From Succinivibrionaceae bacterium (lineage in GTDB: Bacteria > Pseudomonadota > Gammaproteobacteria > Enterobacterales > Succinivibrionaceae), in contig JAFURY010000099.1 in assembly GCA_017480795.1 (NCBI GenBank), forward strand, positions 1 to 61,094: DNA of 61,094 nucleotides, in the 5' to 3' direction. The notes below the pieces were generated by a model. The model ran no database searches, was not told the origin of the DNA, and saw nothing but the letters and a program-made list of their open reading frames with translations. Every line of letters starts with the position of its first letter. Position 1 is the first letter of the stretch. The position numbers and the translations under genes were made by a program. Positions 1 through 12,403 of this stretch are shown piece after piece.

Positions 1-119
1 CACTCTAATCTTGGCCCTCGTCTCATATTTTCAGATAAAAAATCCCCGTTCTTGATGCCTATACCCCTTTTTACCTGCTAAGATCGGCCGGGAACACCGC
101 AAAATCGGTTATGTATTTA
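1..119. other. Short unassigned stretch at window start
   Basis: No gene is supported here. It lies just past the premature end of the symporter gene and does not continue its reading frame, so it may be the far side of a deletion or rearrangement junction near position 145. Confidence 0.4.
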
Positions 120-1085
120 TTACGGTGATCTCGCCCTACCGGTCATGTTGATGAGGCCCTGCTCGGCCGGAGAACCGGTCTTGGCGGAGGCGGCGGCAAG
201 CGGCGCCGAGCCCAGGCCTGCCTCGTTGGAGAAAATGCCCCGGGAAATGCCCTTCTGGATGGCCATCAGCACGGTGGCGCCGGCGAAGCCGCCAACGGCA
301 GGCAGAGGCTCGAAGGCGGAGGTCACGATCTTCGCGATGGCATCCGGCACCTGTCCGATGTTCATGCAGATCACCGCGACGCAGCAGACGATGTACACCA
401 GCGCCATGAAAGGCACGATCTTTTTGGCTGTGCCGGCGATGTATTTCAGACCGCCGAGAGTGATGGCTCCCACCAGCACGGTGATGACGGATGCGGTGAT
501 TATGCGGTCGATGCTGAGGGCCGCGCCGGCCTCCACCACGGAGTTGATCTGGGTGTAGGTGCCGATGCCGAGGCAGCCGGCCATAATGCCGAAGACGGAG
601 AACATGCAGGCCAGAAACTTCGCCAGGCCCTTGCTTTTCGGTCCGATGCCGTTTTTGATGTAGTACATGGGACCGCCCACGTATCTGCCGTTGGCGTCGA
701 TTTCCCGGTAGCGCACCGCCAGCAGACACTCGGCGTACTTGGTGGCCATGCCGAAGAAGGCGGCCACGAACATCCAGAACAGGGCTCCCGGACCGCCGAT
801 GCTCACGGCGGTGGCCACGCCCACGATGTTGCCGGTGCCTATGGTGGCAGCCAGCGCCGTGCAGAGAGCGCCGAAGCTGGTCACGTCGCCCTGTTTTCCC
901 GGCTCGTCCCGGTGGGGAGTGAAAACAAGTCTCACCGCCCGGGGAAACTGGCTTATCTGAATTCCCTTCAGGCTCATGGTAAGGGCAATGCCGGTAACGA
1001 GGATCAGCGCCAGCATGGCCGGTCCCCACACCCAGTCGTCAACTCTGTTCAGAGCCTCGGAAAGATAAACAACAAAATCCTTCAT
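120..1085 (-). pseudogene. Alanine/sodium symporter (AGCS family), C-terminally truncated
   Basis: The 321 residues match the N-terminal two thirds of AGCS-family sodium:alanine/glycine symporters, inner-membrane carriers of about 450 residues. Visible family motifs are ATIGTGNIVGVA (about 79-90), GGPMYYI and SRGIFSNEAGLGSAP (about 282-296), with many hydrophobic segments. Homology runs to EQGLINMTG, after which the frame reads five unrelated residues and stops. The last membrane helices are therefore missing. The start has a weak GGA upstream. It lies just downstream of carB, beyond a terminator. The sudden loss of homology suggests a deletion or rearrangement rather than a frameshift. It is probably non-functional. 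An assembly break is the alternative. Confidence 0.75.
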
Positions 1086-1109
1086 AAAATTCCGTAACAG
1101 TAGAACAAA

Positions 1110-1140
1110 AACAAAAAAACCGGAATTGAAAAACTCCGGT
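1110..1140 (-). terminator. Rho-independent terminator of carAB
   Basis: The 6-bp stem ACCGGA/TCCGGT (1119-1124 and 1135-1140) is followed on the minus strand by a T-rich run (1110-1119). It sits 20 bases past the carB stop. Confidence 0.75.
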
Positions 1141-1159
1141 CTCAGAGAACAGATAGAAT

Positions 1160-4390
<3,231 letters not shown>

Positions 4391-4396
4391 TGTTTA

Positions 4397-5542
4397 TCAC
4401 TTCCTGCTGCTCATGTAGCTGTTCATCAGCTCGATGAAATGTTCAAAGAGCGGTTCTGCGTCGTGCGGTCCCGGGCTGGCCTCGGGGTGGCCCTGGAAGC
4501 CGAAGGCCGGACAGTCGGTTCTTTCAATGCCCTGCACCGTGCCGTCGAAAAGGGAACGGTGGGTGATCTTCAGGTTTTCCGGCAGGCAGGAATCGTCCAC
4601 CGCAAAGCCATGGTTCTGACTGGTGATCATCACTCTGCCCTTCTCCAGATCCTTCACCGGATGGTTGGCGCCGTGATGGCCGTGACCCATCTTCACGGTT
4701 TTGGCGCCGGAGGCCAGAGCCAGCAGCTGATGGCCCAGACAGATGCCGAACACCGGAATTTTCGCCTCCAGAAACTGTCTGATGGCGGCGATGGCGTAGT
4801 CGCACGGAGCAGGATCTCCCGGACCGTTGGACAGGAACACGCCGTCCGGGTTCATGGCCATGACGTCCGAGGCGGGAGTCTGAGCCGGAACCACCGTGAT
4901 GCGGCAGCCGCGGGATGCCAGTATTCTCAGAATGTTGTGCTTGATGCCGAAGTCGTAGGCGATGACGTTGTATCTGCGCTCAGACTCGTCCTGGGTGCGG
5001 CAGCCGGCGCCCAGCGCCCACTTGCAGAGCTTCCACTCGTAAGGGGAGGCGGTGGTGACCTCCTTGGCCAGATCCATGCCCTTGAGTCCCGGAAATTCCC
5101 GGGCCATCTGGAACGCGGCCTGCTCGTCGAGACTCTCCCCGGCGGCGATGCAGCCGGCCATGGATCCCTTGGTGCGGAGAATTCTGGTAAGTCGTCTGGT
5201 GTCGATGTCGGCGATGCCCACCACATTGTTCTTTTTCAGATAATCCGAAAGGGAGCAGCCGCTGCGGAAGTTTGAGGTGATGGGAGAGAGGTTTCTGATA
5301 ACAAGTCCCTGAACGTGGATTTTGTTGGATTCCTCATCCTCCGAATTGATGCCGTAATTGCCGATATGGGGATAAGTAAGTGTAACGATCTGTTTGGTGT
5401 AGGACGGATCGGTCAGGATCTCCTGATATCCGGTCATGGCAGTGTTGAAAACAACCTCTCCCACGCTGCAGCCGTCCGCACCTATTGAAACACCCCTGAA
5501 TACTGTGCCATCCTCCAGCACAAGCAGCGCAGAATGAGTCAA
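4397..5542 (-). CDS. carA: Carbamoyl-phosphate synthase, small (glutaminase) subunit
   Basis: This hydrolyses glutamine and channels ammonia to CarB. It has an N-terminal CPSase small-chain domain and a C-terminal class I glutamine amidotransferase domain. The nucleophile Cys lies in GICLGHQ and the His/Glu pair in GHPEAS. I chose the TTG at 5540-5542, giving 381 residues (E. coli CarA has 382). A perfect GGAGG sits six bases upstream, and the protein then begins [13 protein letters not shown], aligning with the family start. The frame stays open 16 codons further up, but those codons match nothing in the family. It is first in the operon with carB. Confidence 0.97.
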   Translation of the reverse strand: MTHSALLVLEDGTVFRGVSIGADGCSVGEVVFNTAMTGYQEILTDPSYTKQIVTLTYPHIGNYGINSEDEESNKIHVQGLVIRNLSPITSNFRSGCSLSDYLKKNNVVGIADIDTRRLTRILRTKGSMAGCIAAGESLDEQAAFQMAREFPGLKGMDLAKEVTTASPYEWKLCKWALGAGCRTQDESERRYNVIAYDFGIKHNILRILASRGCRITVVPAQTPASDVMAMNPDGVFLSNGPGDPAPCDYAIAAIRQFLEAKIPVFGICLGHQLLALASGAKTVKMGHGHHGANHPVKDLEKGRVMITSQNHGFAVDDSCLPENLKITHRSLFDGTVQGIERTDCPAFGFQGHPEASPGPHDAEPLFEHFIELMNSYMSSRK

Positions 5543-5610
5543 GTTAGGCCTCCGAAAAACTGTTTTTATCTTGTTGGTGCATGTCAACATTACGCACGCA
5601 CACTTTTTCT

Positions 5611-5639
5611 ATTTTACACCCTTTGTCACATTTTTTCCA
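5611..5639 (-). promoter_or_regulatory. Candidate sigma-70 promoter for carAB
   Basis: TGGAAA (5634-5639) and TAAAAT (5611-5616) are 17 bases apart, giving a leader of about 60 bases before the TTG. I did not identify an ArgR or PurR operator. Confidence 0.45.
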
Positions 5640-6403
5640 TATCCGCAATTTCCGGCGCGTCAGGACTCTGATGCCTCTCCGATTTTTCCGGTTCTTGTTG
5701 TCCCAGGCGGCAGCCGTCCGAGCCGACAGAAGCTGACGCGCGATGCGCCAATGAGCCAAATAAGGCGACACCTGCCCATGGGTAAAATTCAGGGAAATTC
5801 ATGAGGGATCGGTGACCGCGAAATCTGTCAACAGGGGACTGTCAACAACTCCGATGCCGATGCCGATGCAATTGCCGACACCCCGCGTATACCGGATCCG
5901 GATCTGCGAACAACCGCACAGAAGCGCCACCTGCGTCGGATGCGAAGGATTGGCTGATCGGGTCGACGTCCGCCGATTAGGATTCAGGGCCGGCCTGCAC
6001 GCCCCAGACAGGCCTCATTTGCGGACCGCATGCGGCTCGGCCCGCTTCCACAATATTGTCAGGCGGGCCGCGACAGCGGCTAAGACCCCCCTGCGCGCAG
6101 GAACCGTCGAAAAAGAAAACCGGGATCTCCCTGCGCGGCCTGTGAAGCATCGGACGGTTCCGCAGGAACTTGTCGTCACTTCGGATCAGGAACGGACGGC
6201 AGGCGCAGATCTGAAAGGAACAGAATGAAACACGCTCCTGCGCGGGAGGTTCTCCTGCTGCCATGCCTGTCCACGCTGCCCGGTCACGACAAGGTGCAGG
6301 CAATATAGGATCCGAAGGACGCGATTGAAACGAGAACTGAAGGGCCGACGGCGAGAAAACTCCTGTCGCTCAGAGCAGGACGTCTGCGGGTGCGGGCCAA
6401 GAC
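5640..6403. other. Intergenic region between carA and the cysK terminator
   Basis: No gene is supported. Open frames on both strands lack ribosome binding sites and recognisable protein. A short GCCGAT direct repeat occurs near 5855. Confidence 0.5.
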
Positions 6404-6439
6404 GAAAAAGCCTGAATTCCGGCGTCGGGGTTCAGGCTT
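6404..6439 (-). terminator. Rho-independent terminator of cysK
   Basis: The 9-bp perfect stem AAGCCTGAA/TTCAGGCTT (6408-6416 and 6431-6439) is followed on the minus strand by TTTTT. It lies about 190 bases past the cysK stop. Confidence 0.75.
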
Positions 6440-6624
6440 CAAAGAACTCTTTTGGCTTATTGTTTTTTCAGGATTTATCCACAAAAACTGTCAATAAGAA
6501 TGTGGATCAAATGCATGGACAATTGAGGCGGTACGGCTCTGCGGGGATTTTTGTCACAAACTCCCGCCTCGGATGGCAACCATGATCTGTGTTTTCCGTT
6601 TCCTGCTTTTCAGCGGCGCAAGGT

Positions 6625-7554
6625 TTACTGGAACAGCGGAGTGGACAGATATCTGTCTCCGTCGTCAGGCAGCAGCGCCACGATGGTCTTGTTCGCGTTC
6701 TCGGGACGGGCGGCCAGAACGGCGGCGGCCTTCAGGGCGGCGCCGGAGGAAATGCCGGCCAGAATGCCCTCGGCGCGGGCCAGCTTCTTGCCGAAAGCGA
6801 AGGCGTCGTCGTTTTCGACGGTGATGATCTCGTTGTAGATGGAGGTGTCCAGCGTGTCAGGCACAAAGCCCGGTCCGATGCCCTGGATCTTGTGCGGGCC
6901 GCCCTTGCCAGTGGTGAGAACCGGCGAGGAGGCGGGCTCGACGCCTACAATCTGAACGTCAGGATTCTTTTCCCGAAGGTATTTGCCGGTGCCGGAAAGT
7001 GTGCCGCCGGTGCCGACGCCGGCCACAAAGATATCGACATTGCCGTCGGTGTCCTCCCAGATCTCCGGACCGGTGGTGCGATAGTGGGCATCAGGGTTGG
7101 CAGGATTGTTGAACTGCCCCGGAATGAAGCTGCCCGGAATGGATTTCGCCAGTTCCTCGGCCTTTTCGATGGCACCCTTCATGCCCTTGGCGCCCTCGGT
7201 GAGCTGAAGCTCGGCACCGTAGGCCTGCAGAAGCTTTCTTCTTTCCACGCTCATGGTCTCGGGCATGGTGAGAATGACCCGGTAGCCCTTGGCGGAAGCC
7301 ACGAAGGCAAGTCCTACGCCGGTGTTGCCGGAGGTAGGCTCGATAATGACGGAGTTTTTGCCGATAAGGCCTCTCTGCTCCGCATCGTTGAGCATGGCCA
7401 GGGCGATACGATCCTTGACGCTGCCGGCCGGATTGAACAGTTCAAGCTTGGCGATCAGCCGTCCCTTGAAGCCGATGGACTCGGCAAGTCTTGAAAGCTC
7501 TACCAAAGGAGTCTTTCCCACCAGATCGGTGATTTGGGAATAAATTCTGCTCAT
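6625..7554 (-). CDS. cysK: Cysteine synthase A (O-acetylserine sulfhydrylase)
   Basis: This PLP enzyme makes cysteine from O-acetylserine and sulfide in the cytoplasm. It has 309 residues, the usual length being 310-325. The PLP lysine is K47 in NPAGSVKDR. The substrate loop is PTSGNTG, and the PLP phosphate-binding loop is [12 protein letters not shown]. The ATG at 7552-7554 is preceded by AGAGG at a good distance. A TTG six codons upstream is in frame but adds residues not seen in the family. It is a single-gene unit with its own promoter and terminator. It gives the cell a second route from sulfide besides the MetY route at 27-31 kb. Confidence 0.96.
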   Translation of the reverse strand: MSRIYSQITDLVGKTPLVELSRLAESIGFKGRLIAKLELFNPAGSVKDRIALAMLNDAEQRGLIGKNSVIIEPTSGNTGVGLAFVASAKGYRVILTMPETMSVERRKLLQAYGAELQLTEGAKGMKGAIEKAEELAKSIPGSFIPGQFNNPANPDAHYRTTGPEIWEDTDGNVDIFVAGVGTGGTLSGTGKYLREKNPDVQIVGVEPASSPVLTTGKGGPHKIQGIGPGFVPDTLDTSIYNEIITVENDDAFAFGKKLARAEGILAGISSGAALKAAAVLAARPENANKTIVALLPDDGDRYLSTPLFQ

Positions 7555-7625
7555 TTCTAACCTCTTGTACAAAAAATCATGAAACCAAACTTAAATAACA
7601 TCGCTTTCCGATATGATTACTAGGC

Positions 7626-7653
7626 ATTATAAACCCAATTTCATACTAGTCAA
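7626..7653 (-). promoter_or_regulatory. Sigma-70 promoter of cysK
   Basis: TTGACT (7648-7653) and a perfect TATAAT (7626-7631) are 16 bases apart, about 70 bases upstream of the cysK start. Further upstream, 7654-7924 holds nothing I can identify. Confidence 0.7.
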
Positions 7654-7924
7654 GTAGGAATAGTAGGAAATAACAGAATTTTGGAGAGACGCAAGCGTTT
7701 CTTCCCGGATCGGCCGTCATTGGTCAGTAAAACCAAGGATTGAACACGCAGAAACGCCAAAGATTGGATACGCAGAATCCCACAGGGACAAAAAGGCATA
7801 CGGAAAGATCTGGAAAGATGGCCATCCATCCGGACATCAGTGAAAGAAAACGCGCCGCGGCCAAAAATCAGCGGTAGTCCATGCAGTCAATTTAAGCGGG
7901 AAGTCCATTGTAAAATCGCGACTG

Positions 7925-8719
7925 TTACCGGCCGTCAGGCGACACATATTTCTGGAACGGACTCTTGGGTTTCTCAGGCATTGTCAGTCGCAGCCTTTTT
8001 TCAGCAACCAGCGGGAGCACTATCCCTTTCGCGACATAAGCTCGGGAAAGTCCTGTAAAGGTTGCGATTTCGTCTCGTGTTCGTGGCACGGAGCAGAATC
8101 GAACGACAGCGCTTTGGATGTCGATGCCGGTTTCGCCTTTCTCCCGGATCTGTCCGCCGTTCGGTTCGATCAACTCCGATGCTTCGGAATGATCTTCTTG
8201 GATCTCGGCGATCTCCGCCGCTTTGGCATGCCCTTCTGCGGTTTGCTTCATTTCAATTGCTTTAACGTCCTCTCCCGGGGTTTGCGACCAATTTTGAGGC
8301 GAGCAAACTCCGCTTCTGAGAGTAACAATGAAATCTCCCCTCAGCACTTTGAATTCTGGCTCAGGAAGATCATAGGACTCCATAGCCTTCTGCATGGTGG
8401 GAATCCCTGAATATCTGTTCTCGGCGATCTTGAGCATTTCAAGCATAGAGATCAAAGTTTCGTTCCTTGATCCGGGGCGGTCGGCGCCAAGCATTTTTGT
8501 CGTTCCTCCCCCATATACGCCTCCCCTGCTGGCGATTTCAAGCCGATCCCGATACATGCGGATGGAAATCGGCACACGATCGGCATAACTGCCGTAATCC
8601 CGGTGGATCAGAGCGTTTAGAATAGCCTCTCTGACTGCAATTACGGGATACTCGTCCCGATCGGCGCGTCTGCCGTTTCCGTCCACAATCGTCATTGAGC
8701 GCATGTTGCGTCTGACAAC
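7925..8719 (-). pseudogene. COG2865-type regulator/ATP-binding protein (AlbA_2 + HATPase_c_4 family), N-terminus lost
   Basis: The surviving 264 codons match the C-terminal part of COG2865 'predicted transcriptional regulator' proteins. These normally have an N-terminal AlbA_2 DNA-binding domain, a GHKL-like HATPase_c_4 domain and a C-terminal winged helix. Seen here are the VREAILNALIHRDYG ATP-site helix, the SGIPTMQKAM and LPEPEFKV motifs, and the typical tail PKSPFQKYVS. A spacer rich in E, A and Q (about 145-195) splits the two domains. Homology continues upstream of the first ATG (8704) to 8719, then meets an in-frame TAG. About 250 residues are gone, presumably by deletion. The repeat array at 8939-9134 lies just beyond the break. 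Confidence 0.7.
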
Positions 8720-8938
8720 CTATGAAACACAAAAATGCATATACTTTTTGAGGAGGGATCAGCAACTCACTTTGCGGTGCGTTTGGCGCAACTGAACGTC
8801 ATCAAAAAACAGTACACAGTCATCAGAAAATCCAGCGCCGAGAAATGACAAAATGCATAGGCAGAAGGCAGCGGAATGACTGGACAAAACACACTACAAA
8901 AAATCCTGACAGTTCCATTCATAATTCCCAAATCATGC

Positions 8939-9134
8939 CTCAAAGTTGAGTTGCAAAGTCTCAAGTTTGAGATGCATCGCCTCAAACGAAAGTCTGACAT
9001 CTCAACTTTAAGATATACTGTTTAAAGTTCAAATTAAATATCCCAAGTTTGAGACATATATACCTAACTTAGGATTTTATACCTCATTTCGAGTTAGGAC
9101 ATCACAAGTTTAGCTCATGCAAAACAAGTTTGAG
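8939..9134. repeat. Phased array of ten imperfect palindromes, about 20.5-bp period
   Basis: Ten 12-bp elements related to CTCAAGTTTGAG are centred near 8944, 8965, 8986, 9006, 9026, 9047, 9068, 9087, 9108 and 9128. Spacing is a steady 20-21 bp, two turns of the helix. The best-kept are CTCAAGTTTGAG (8960-8971) and CCCAAGTTTGAG (9042-9053). The AT-rich DNA between cores is less conserved. It lies upstream of the truncated COG2865 gene. It looks like an operator array for a repeatedly binding protein, and is unlike a CRISPR because the spacers are only about 9 bp. Confidence 0.75.
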
Positions 9135-9498
9135 ACATTATCTGCATCTTATCTGAAATTCTTTTTCAGATTTCTTCTGTCCATGCAAATCATCGGACAT
9201 CGTCAGCAACGCTTTGCCCTGCTCCTCGCATAGCAGGATCCGTCCCATGATTGCACACCTGCATGAAAACGCTTCATTAGTCAGTTCTTGAGACCGAAAG
9301 CTATCGTCCGTGGTCAATCACTTCATAACCGGTTGAAAAACAACAAAAATGCATGTATCATATATTTATAGTTTACCTATCTGTTTACTAGGTATTAAAT
9401 ATCCATCCAAAAAAAACTGTTATATCAAAAAACGTCAGCCACCCCGCGGGTTTGCAGCGCGCCCGCGCGGCTGGCGCGCAACGCAACAGGAGAAGATC
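9135..9498. other. Intergenic region before the ABC ATPase gene, with two hairpins
   Basis: ATCTGAAA/TTTCAGAT forms an 8-bp hairpin at 9151-9171. GCGCGCC/GGCGCGC forms a 7-bp GC-rich hairpin at 9457-9479, just before the ribosome binding site of the ABC gene, where it could hinder translation. No gene is seen. Confidence 0.5.
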
Positions 9499-10302
9499 AT
9501 GAGCAGAATACAGTTCGACAACGTAAGCTATTCTCACACCGTCAGCGGAAGAAACGTCCAGGTGCTCAAGGATATTTCATTCAGCGTGAACGAAGGTGAA
9601 TTCGTGAGCATCGTCGGTCCCCGCGGCAGCGGCGAAAGCGCTCTGCTGAAGCTTGTGGAGGGAAGAATTGCGCCTACCTCCGGCGCCATAAGCATTGTCG
9701 ATGCCGGTCTGGTTCAGGGCCTTGATGCGGTGGGAGGACTCAGGATCAGCCACAACGCCAAGTGGAGCACCATGGAATTCGGGTTCTTGCAGCTCGGCGC
9801 TAGCAGGGAGATTGGCCGCGGCGGTAATGCCGCTCCGAAGGGAATGTTCCTGCGCCGCATTCCCAACGCGGAATATCTTGAAGAACATGAAAAGGCAGGT
9901 TCCGGTTCCGGTGCCGCCGCAAACGGATCCCAGGCCAGAGCCCTGGTGTCGGATTCGGACATCATTCTCCTTGACGATCCGTTCGCCAAAGCGGATTCGG
10001 CCAGCCGCGCCACGCTGCAGGACATGCTGCTGAAGGTATCCGAAGGAGAAGCCGGCAGCCCGCGCAAAACCGTAATACACGCCACGCAGGATGTGGATGA
10101 GGCCATCACGCTGTCGGATCGCATCATTCTCATGAAGGGTCATCCCGGACAGATCATCGCCGAGCTCCAAGTGCCGTTTCAGCGTCCGCGCAACCGGTCC
10201 GAGATCATCGCAGGCAAACGTTACACCAGGATCCGCAATCAGATCATGACTCTGCTGTTCGGGGACATCAAAAACAGGATCTCGGAGCACAACTCCTTCT
10301 GA
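9499..10302 (+). CDS. Degenerate ABC transporter ATPase (SsuB/TauB-like), catalytic residues lost
   Basis: The 267 residues align with SsuB/TauB/NrtC-type ATPases of nitrate, sulfonate or taurine importers, peripheral inner-membrane subunits. The ATG follows AGGAGAAGATC. Nearly every catalytic element is altered while the frame stays open. The Walker A lysine is glutamate (E46 in GPRGSGESA). The LSGGQ signature is missing (NGSQARAL remains nearby). The Walker B glutamate is Asp (IILLDDPF). The switch histidine is Gln (ATQDVDEA). A Gly/Ala-rich stretch lies just before the signature position. No permease or binding-protein gene is adjacent. It is either a pseudogene still free of stops or a non-hydrolysing regulatory protein. 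Confidence 0.75.
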   Translation: MSRIQFDNVSYSHTVSGRNVQVLKDISFSVNEGEFVSIVGPRGSGESALLKLVEGRIAPTSGAISIVDAGLVQGLDAVGGLRISHNAKWSTMEFGFLQLGASREIGRGGNAAPKGMFLRRIPNAEYLEEHEKAGSGSGAAANGSQARALVSDSDIILLDDPFAKADSASRATLQDMLLKVSEGEAGSPRKTVIHATQDVDEAITLSDRIILMKGHPGQIIAELQVPFQRPRNRSEIIAGKRYTRIRNQIMTLLFGDIKNRISEHNSF

Positions 10303-10316
10303 AGCCCCGCATTGGG

Positions 10317-10343
10317 AAGCGCATGATCCGCGGCTGCGCTTTT
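10317..10343 (+). terminator. Probable terminator of the ABC ATPase gene
   Basis: AAGCGCA/TGCGCTT (7-bp stem, 10317-10323 and 10335-10341) is followed by a short T run. It lies 15 bases past the stop codon. Confidence 0.5.
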
Positions 10344-10562
10344 CCGTCGCGCCATGGCAGCAATGGCGGTCAGAACCAGGATAAAATGAAAAGGATTCTT
10401 TCGCATACGTCTCAGAATACCCGCAGGCGACAGGCGGGATCCTGACGCCAGCGCAGTTGCGTCTTCCTGTCCCGTTTCATAATGCGTGCTGATCCGAACT
10501 CCTCCTTCATCGCGCCACCCCTGCGATCGCCCGATCCTGAGACAGGTCAACGGAATCGGTTC

Positions 10563-11514
10563 TCACTTGCCTGAAACCAGATGCTTCCTCAGTCTCTTGG
10601 CTGTATTCAGCAGCGGCCGGATCGCCATTATGGCGGCGTATATCAGCCGTGCGGTGCCGCGCCCCGGAGCAAATCCCAGCAGAGCCATCCAGCTTGATAA
10701 ATGATAGGCGTACCAGATGCGCTTTTTCTTCCGCCACATATAGTTCCGGTTCCAGGGCTTGGCGCCGGTGAAATGCAGGATCACCGCCTCTTTGAGATTC
10801 GGCGAATCCCCATCCTGAAGATTGTATTTGCAATCTAGCGGATAAAGCCGCCCGGCTGGCACCACGCCGTTGATGATATCCTGATCGAAGTACTTCATGT
10901 GGTCGCGGTTGGCCTGATCGTAAGCCAGGGCCTTGTATGTGAAGACGAATTCGTCAATGGCCATGAGATTGAGCAGCAGCACCCCGGAATTGATGTATCT
11001 TCCGCCCGACTGCCGATTTCTGATCCTGTCGTCATCCGTCACCGCCCCCATAAGATCGATTTCGGGGATGAAGGATAAGATTGTATCCAGACTGCCGTTG
11101 ACCACGATATCCACATCAAGATACAGCAGATACGGGATGCCTCTTTCCCGGTAAAAGAGCTGCGACAGGAACAGTCTGCTGTAATTGTCGTAGCAGTCAC
11201 GGGTGTTGCGAAACGGTCTGAAATCCTCGGGTCTGAACGGTGTTTTTCGGCACCAGGCGAGGAAATCGAACTCGATGAACTCGACGGTATGTCGGCCGCT
11301 GGCGGTGGCGACCTTTTCGATTCGGCGCCGGTTGTCATCGTCCAGTCTGGAGTGGATGACAAAAAAAGGACAGATCCTGCGCGGTGTTGACCGCAATGGA
11401 CTGAAACAGCGGAAGCGCGTACCGGGCGTAATTGTTGTCGGTGCACACGACTATCGGGCACGGCTTGACGGTTCCGCCGGCGGCGGCATCCACGGACTTC
11501 AGAGTCGTATCCAT
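10563..11514 (-). pseudogene. Glycosyltransferase family 8 (LPS-type), frameshifted
   Basis: GT8 enzymes add hexoses to the LPS core, with retention, in the cytoplasm. The DxD metal site is in LLYLDVDIVV, and the family features RYINSGVLLLN, FDQDIIN and HFTGAKPWNR are present. The gene needs two frames. ATG at 11514 begins a reading with the donor-binding strand PIVVCTDNNYA and runs to DLSFF; the rest continues from FFVIHSRLDDD in another frame. The shift is at a run of seven A on the plus strand (11361-11367), where six would restore one 316-residue frame. AGGA precedes the start. This could be slippage-based on/off switching, a fixed mutation or a sequencing error. Confidence 0.8.
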
Positions 11515-11945
11515 AGTGAAGATCCTAAAAGTATCGAAACTTTACCCATCCGCGCGTTGCGAAGACGCCCGGGAAAATCAGGCGCGAAGCGGCGGCATCC
11601 GAAAATTCCATCAGGCGCCGACGCGGCCGCGCAGGGCGAAATTCTCCCGCCTGCGCCATGATCCGAGAAGCCGCGGCCTGTCATTCAGGCTATGGCTCAG
11701 ACTGCGAAAACAAAACGTTATGGCGCCAGAGCCGCAAGCCGCATGAGCCTGGCTTCAGGCCTCTCCGACGGATCCCCGGAGGCCAAATCCCCAAACCTCG
11801 TCGGAACACCGAACTTCCTGACGCTGGGCGGCTGCCTCGGAAATGACATCTTGCGTACACTTCTGACAAAAATTCCGTTCATCGCTGTTGCATCGAAAGC
11901 GAAACCGGACAATCATAAGCGCAGTTGGAACAAGGAGAAACAACA
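11515..11945. other. Divergent intergenic region
   Basis: It lies between the minus-strand GT8 gene and the plus-strand secreted protein. No gene or clear promoter was recognised. Confidence 0.4.
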
Positions 11946-12242
11946 ATGAAAAAATCACTGATATTTCTTGCGCTCTGCATATGCGCCGCATCGGCGCAGT
12001 CTGAAACCATCTGCGTCAACGGAAGATGCCACAACGTCATCCAGTCCGGAAACAACGTGATCATCGATGGCGAAATCCATTCGGTCAATCGCTTCGGCAA
12101 CACCACAACCTTCGATGACCACGTTTATCAGGATTTCGGAGGCGGCAGCTACTCCCGGGACGGCGAGATGCATTACCGCCAGAATCTGGGCGGCGGCTAC
12201 TACACCGACAACGGCGAAATGTTCCGCATCGACCGGTACTGA
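11946..12242 (+). CDS. Small secreted protein, unknown
   Basis: The 98 residues begin with a signal peptide (MKK, hydrophobic LIFLALCICAASA, cleavage likely near AQS-ET at about 17-20). AAGGAG precedes the ATG. The mature part has two cysteines (CVNGRC) and then short Gly/Tyr units with the pattern GGG-Y-x-D-GEM (SYSRDGEMHY and YYTDNGEMFR), suggesting small beta-hairpin repeats. No family was recognised. It stands alone. A weak hairpin with TTTT follows (12248-12268). It probably acts in the periplasm or outside the cell. Confidence 0.75.
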   Translation: MKKSLIFLALCICAASAQSETICVNGRCHNVIQSGNNVIIDGEIHSVNRFGNTTTFDDHVYQDFGGGSYSRDGEMHYRQNLGGGYYTDNGEMFRIDRY

Positions 12243-12403
12243 CGCTCTGCCGGTTCTGTCGGCATTTTCCGAAGAAACGCGACCTGAACAATCGGCATCA
12301 AGAGTCAATCCCGTGGCGGTCGCGTTCCCTTTCAGGATTTGTCCCGGATCTCCGGCTGTCTCAGCCCCGTCTTTCCTGCTGATCCCGGTTTTCAAACCGG
12401 GCG

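Noticed and set aside
5812..6228. 138-codon plus-strand frame after carA
   Set aside because: No ribosome binding site, composition driven by short repeats, no recognisable domain.
8939..9134. CRISPR array
   Set aside because: Units are only about 12 bp with 9-bp spacers and imperfect palindromes; no cas genes.
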